Below, one piece after another: positions 62,574 through 64,000 of a DNA stretch of 64,000 bases. The stretch is from DATHRK01 sp035465395. Its GTDB lineage: Bacteria; Gemmatimonadota; Gemmatimonadetes; Longimicrobiales; RSA9. The number at the start of each line of letters is the position of its first letter. The stretch's first letter is position 1. The translations under genes and the position numbers were made by a program. Location of the stretch: assembly GCA_035465395.1 (NCBI GenBank), contig DATHRK010000102.1:1-64000 (forward strand), read 5' to 3'. A model generated the notes under the pieces. The model was not told where the DNA came from and did not search any database. It was given only the letters and a program-made list of their open reading frames with translations.

Positions 62574-64000
62574 ATGAAGATGGCGAAGGCGGAACAGGAC
62601 CGGTCAGCGTCGACGAACGCGAACGCTCGCGGCCTGCAGTGGCTCACGCTCCTGGTCTGGACCGCCGCCGTGGCGGGCGCCATCAACGCGTTTCAGCGGC
62701 CCCTCCACGTGGACGTCGGCTTCCTTCTCGATGTCGCCGGACGCGTGCTCGACGGCGAGCGCCTGTACACCGACATCCTCGAGCCCAACCCCCCCCTCGT
62801 CGTCTACCTCATGACGCTCCCGGCCGGGTTCGCCCGGCTCACCGGCGTCGACGCCGTCGTGTGCTTCCGGACGGGCTTCCTCCTGCTCATCGCGGCGTCC
62901 GCCATCGTGACGTGGTGGGTCGGGCGCCGCTGGCTACCGGCCGGCGCCGCCGGGTTCCTCGCGGCCGCATCCACCGCCGCCGTGCTCCTGATCGAGCCCG
63001 GGGAGCTCGGACAGAGGGACGGCGCCATGTTCGTCCTTCTCCTGCCCTACCTCGTGGCGGCCGGGGCGCACCGCGCGGGGCATGGAATCCCTCGCTGGCT
63101 CGCTGGGGGGATCGGCGTGGCGGCCGGCGTCGGCATCGCGCTCAAGCCGTTCTTCCTCGTCGTGCTCGCCGCGGTGGAGATTCTCATGCTCCTCACGCGC
63201 GGTGGCGCCGCCGCCCGCCGCGTTGCCGCCGTCGCCGCCTGGACGACGCTCGCGCTCTACGGCGGGTTCGTCGTCCTGTTCCACCGGGAGTACTTCGGCA
63301 TCGCCGCGCTGGCCGCCGAGCACTACGCTTTCTTCGCTCCCATCGCCCGCGTCGATCTCGCGGCGCTCGCGCTGATCCTCGGGGCGATCGCGGCGTGGGG
63401 ATTCCTGCTCGCGTGGGCGCGGGAAGGCGCCCGCCCGCTCGCGCCGGTTCTGTTTTTCGCGACGGCCGCGGTGCTGTCCTCCGTCGTCCTCCAGGGCAAG
63501 GGATTTCCCTACCACTGGGTGCCCGCGTACGTAGCGACCGTGGCGATGCTCGCGTTTGCCGCGGCGGTGATCGCGCGCCCCGGCCGGCCCATGCTGCTCG
63601 CCCCCGCGGTGCTGATCGCCATCGGCCTGGGGTGGGCCGCCTGGAGCGCGCACGCGAGCACGGACGAGGCTTGGGCACGGCTGGATCGCTATCCCTACCA
63701 CCTCTCGGCGTTCCAGCGCATTGTCGAGACGGCCGCGCCCGGGGAGCCCGTCCTCAGCTTCTGGGTCGCCCCGGGGTTCCCGCTCGTCACGTACTCTTCC
63801 GCGACCTGGGGGTCGAGCTTCAGCTCGCACTGGCTGCTGCCGTCGATGAACGTCCGCTCGGGCCGCGGTGGGGACGCCTCGGCGACTCGCCGGTTCGTGC
63901 TGGACGTCCTGGAGCGCGACCTCCGCGGGCGGCGGCCGGGGCTGCTGCTGATCGACCGAGCGCCCCGCTACAACAACCTGGTCGGGTTCGACTTCCTCGC
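62574..64000 (+). CDS. Polytopic GT39/PMT-like glycosyltransferase, C-terminus cut off
   Basis: At least 475 aa from the ATG at 62574 (GGGAAG 6 nt upstream), with no stop before the right edge. About ten to eleven transmembrane helices. The first large loop has HVDVGFLLDVAGRVLDGERL followed by YTDILEPNPPLVVYL, the pattern of polyprenyl-phosphate-sugar-using GT-C enzymes (catalytic Asp in the first loop, EPNPP before helix 2). GELGQRDGAMF follows. The last portion (from about 400) is extracytoplasmic. Donor and acceptor are unknown. Confidence 0.75.
   Translation, partial: MKMAKAEQDRSASTNANARGLQWLTLLVWTAAVAGAINAFQRPLHVDVGFLLDVAGRVLDGERLYTDILEPNPPLVVYLMTLPAGFARLTGVDAVVCFRTGFLLLIAASAIVTWWVGRRWLPAGAAGFLAAASTAAVLLIEPGELGQRDGAMFVLLLPYLVAAGAHRAGHGIPRWLAGGIGVAAGVGIALKPFFLVVLAAVEILMLLTRGGAAARRVAAVAAWTTLALYGGFVVLFHREYFGIAALAAEHYAFFAPIARVDLAALALILGAIAAWGFLLAWAREGARPLAPVLFFATAAVLSSVVLQGKGFPYHWVPAYVATVAMLAFAAAVIARPGRPMLLAPAVLIAIGLGWAAWSAHASTDEAWARLDRYPYHLSAFQRIVETAAPGEPVLSFWVAPGFPLVTYSSATWGSSFSSHWLLPSMNVRSGRGGDASATRRFVLDVLERDLRGRRPGLLLIDRAPRYNNLVGFDFL

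Overview
The window is a continuous stretch of very GC-rich (about 70%), gene-dense bacterial chromosome. It shows no rRNA, tRNA, insertion sequence, phage gene or CRISPR array. The cell is a Gram-negative-type (diderm) bacterium: it has an outer-membrane secretin, a TPR/beta-barrel exporter and lipoproteins. MurE carries the DNPR motif, which points to meso-diaminopimelate peptidoglycan. Gene content and style (a Tad locus with three Flp pilins, S9D and D-aminoacylase exoenzymes, many GTG starts and 4-nt overlaps) resemble Gemmatimonadota. That placement is an inference from the proteins, not from a marker gene search.

Layout. (1) 1-9150: alanine racemase (cut by the left edge), MazG, a secreted glutamyl-endopeptidase-like S9 peptidase, an exported D-aminoacylase, AsnRS, a PQQ-propeller lipoprotein and a small membrane protein. 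(2) 9147-31824, all minus strand: a complete division and cell wall (dcw) cluster, read from a sigma70-type promoter with a three-box MraZ operator: mraZ-rsmH-ftsL-ftsI-murE-murF-mraY-murD-ftsW-murG/murC-ftsQ-ftsA-ftsZ. It continues into an M23 endopeptidase, a vWA membrane protein, ftsY and recG. Nearly all junctions overlap by 1-4 nt. MurG and MurC share one uninterrupted reading frame; murB and ddl are absent from the cluster. (3) 31965-36583: strong hairpins, a TPR lipoprotein-like/periplasmic protein, a DUF4105 membrane protein, a rhodanese and a LON-N protein. (4) 36584-40645: an AT-rich regulatory island, a REC/HD-GYP c-di-GMP phosphodiesterase and a hybrid histidine kinase. (5) 40657-47947, minus: a compact exopolysaccharide-type operon with a KaiC-like/pseudo-receiver/degenerate-GGDEF ATPase, a TPR-barrel exporter, a GT2 synthase, small membrane proteins and a NodB-like protein lacking the metal histidines. 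(6) 48200-61000, minus: a full Tad (Flp) pilus locus with three 59-residue Flp pilins, CpaA, TadE, CpaB, CpaC, TadG, TadZ, TadA, TadB and TadC, followed by DUF192, an AAA+ ATPase and a membrane protein; it is preceded by a structured leader and a sigma54-like motif. (7) 61378-64000: a PAP2-type phosphatase and a polytopic glycosyltransferase cut by the right edge.

How they fit together. Region 2 couples lipid II synthesis, septal synthesis and divisome assembly in one transcription unit under MraZ control. Regions 4, 5 and 6 form a surface-lifestyle block: c-di-GMP turnover and two-component sensing sit beside an exopolysaccharide synthase with a probable nucleotide-sensing regulator and an adhesive pilus.

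The most novel-looking items are the MurG-MurC single frame, the exopolysaccharide operon at 40657-47947, and the structured leader before the first flp gene.
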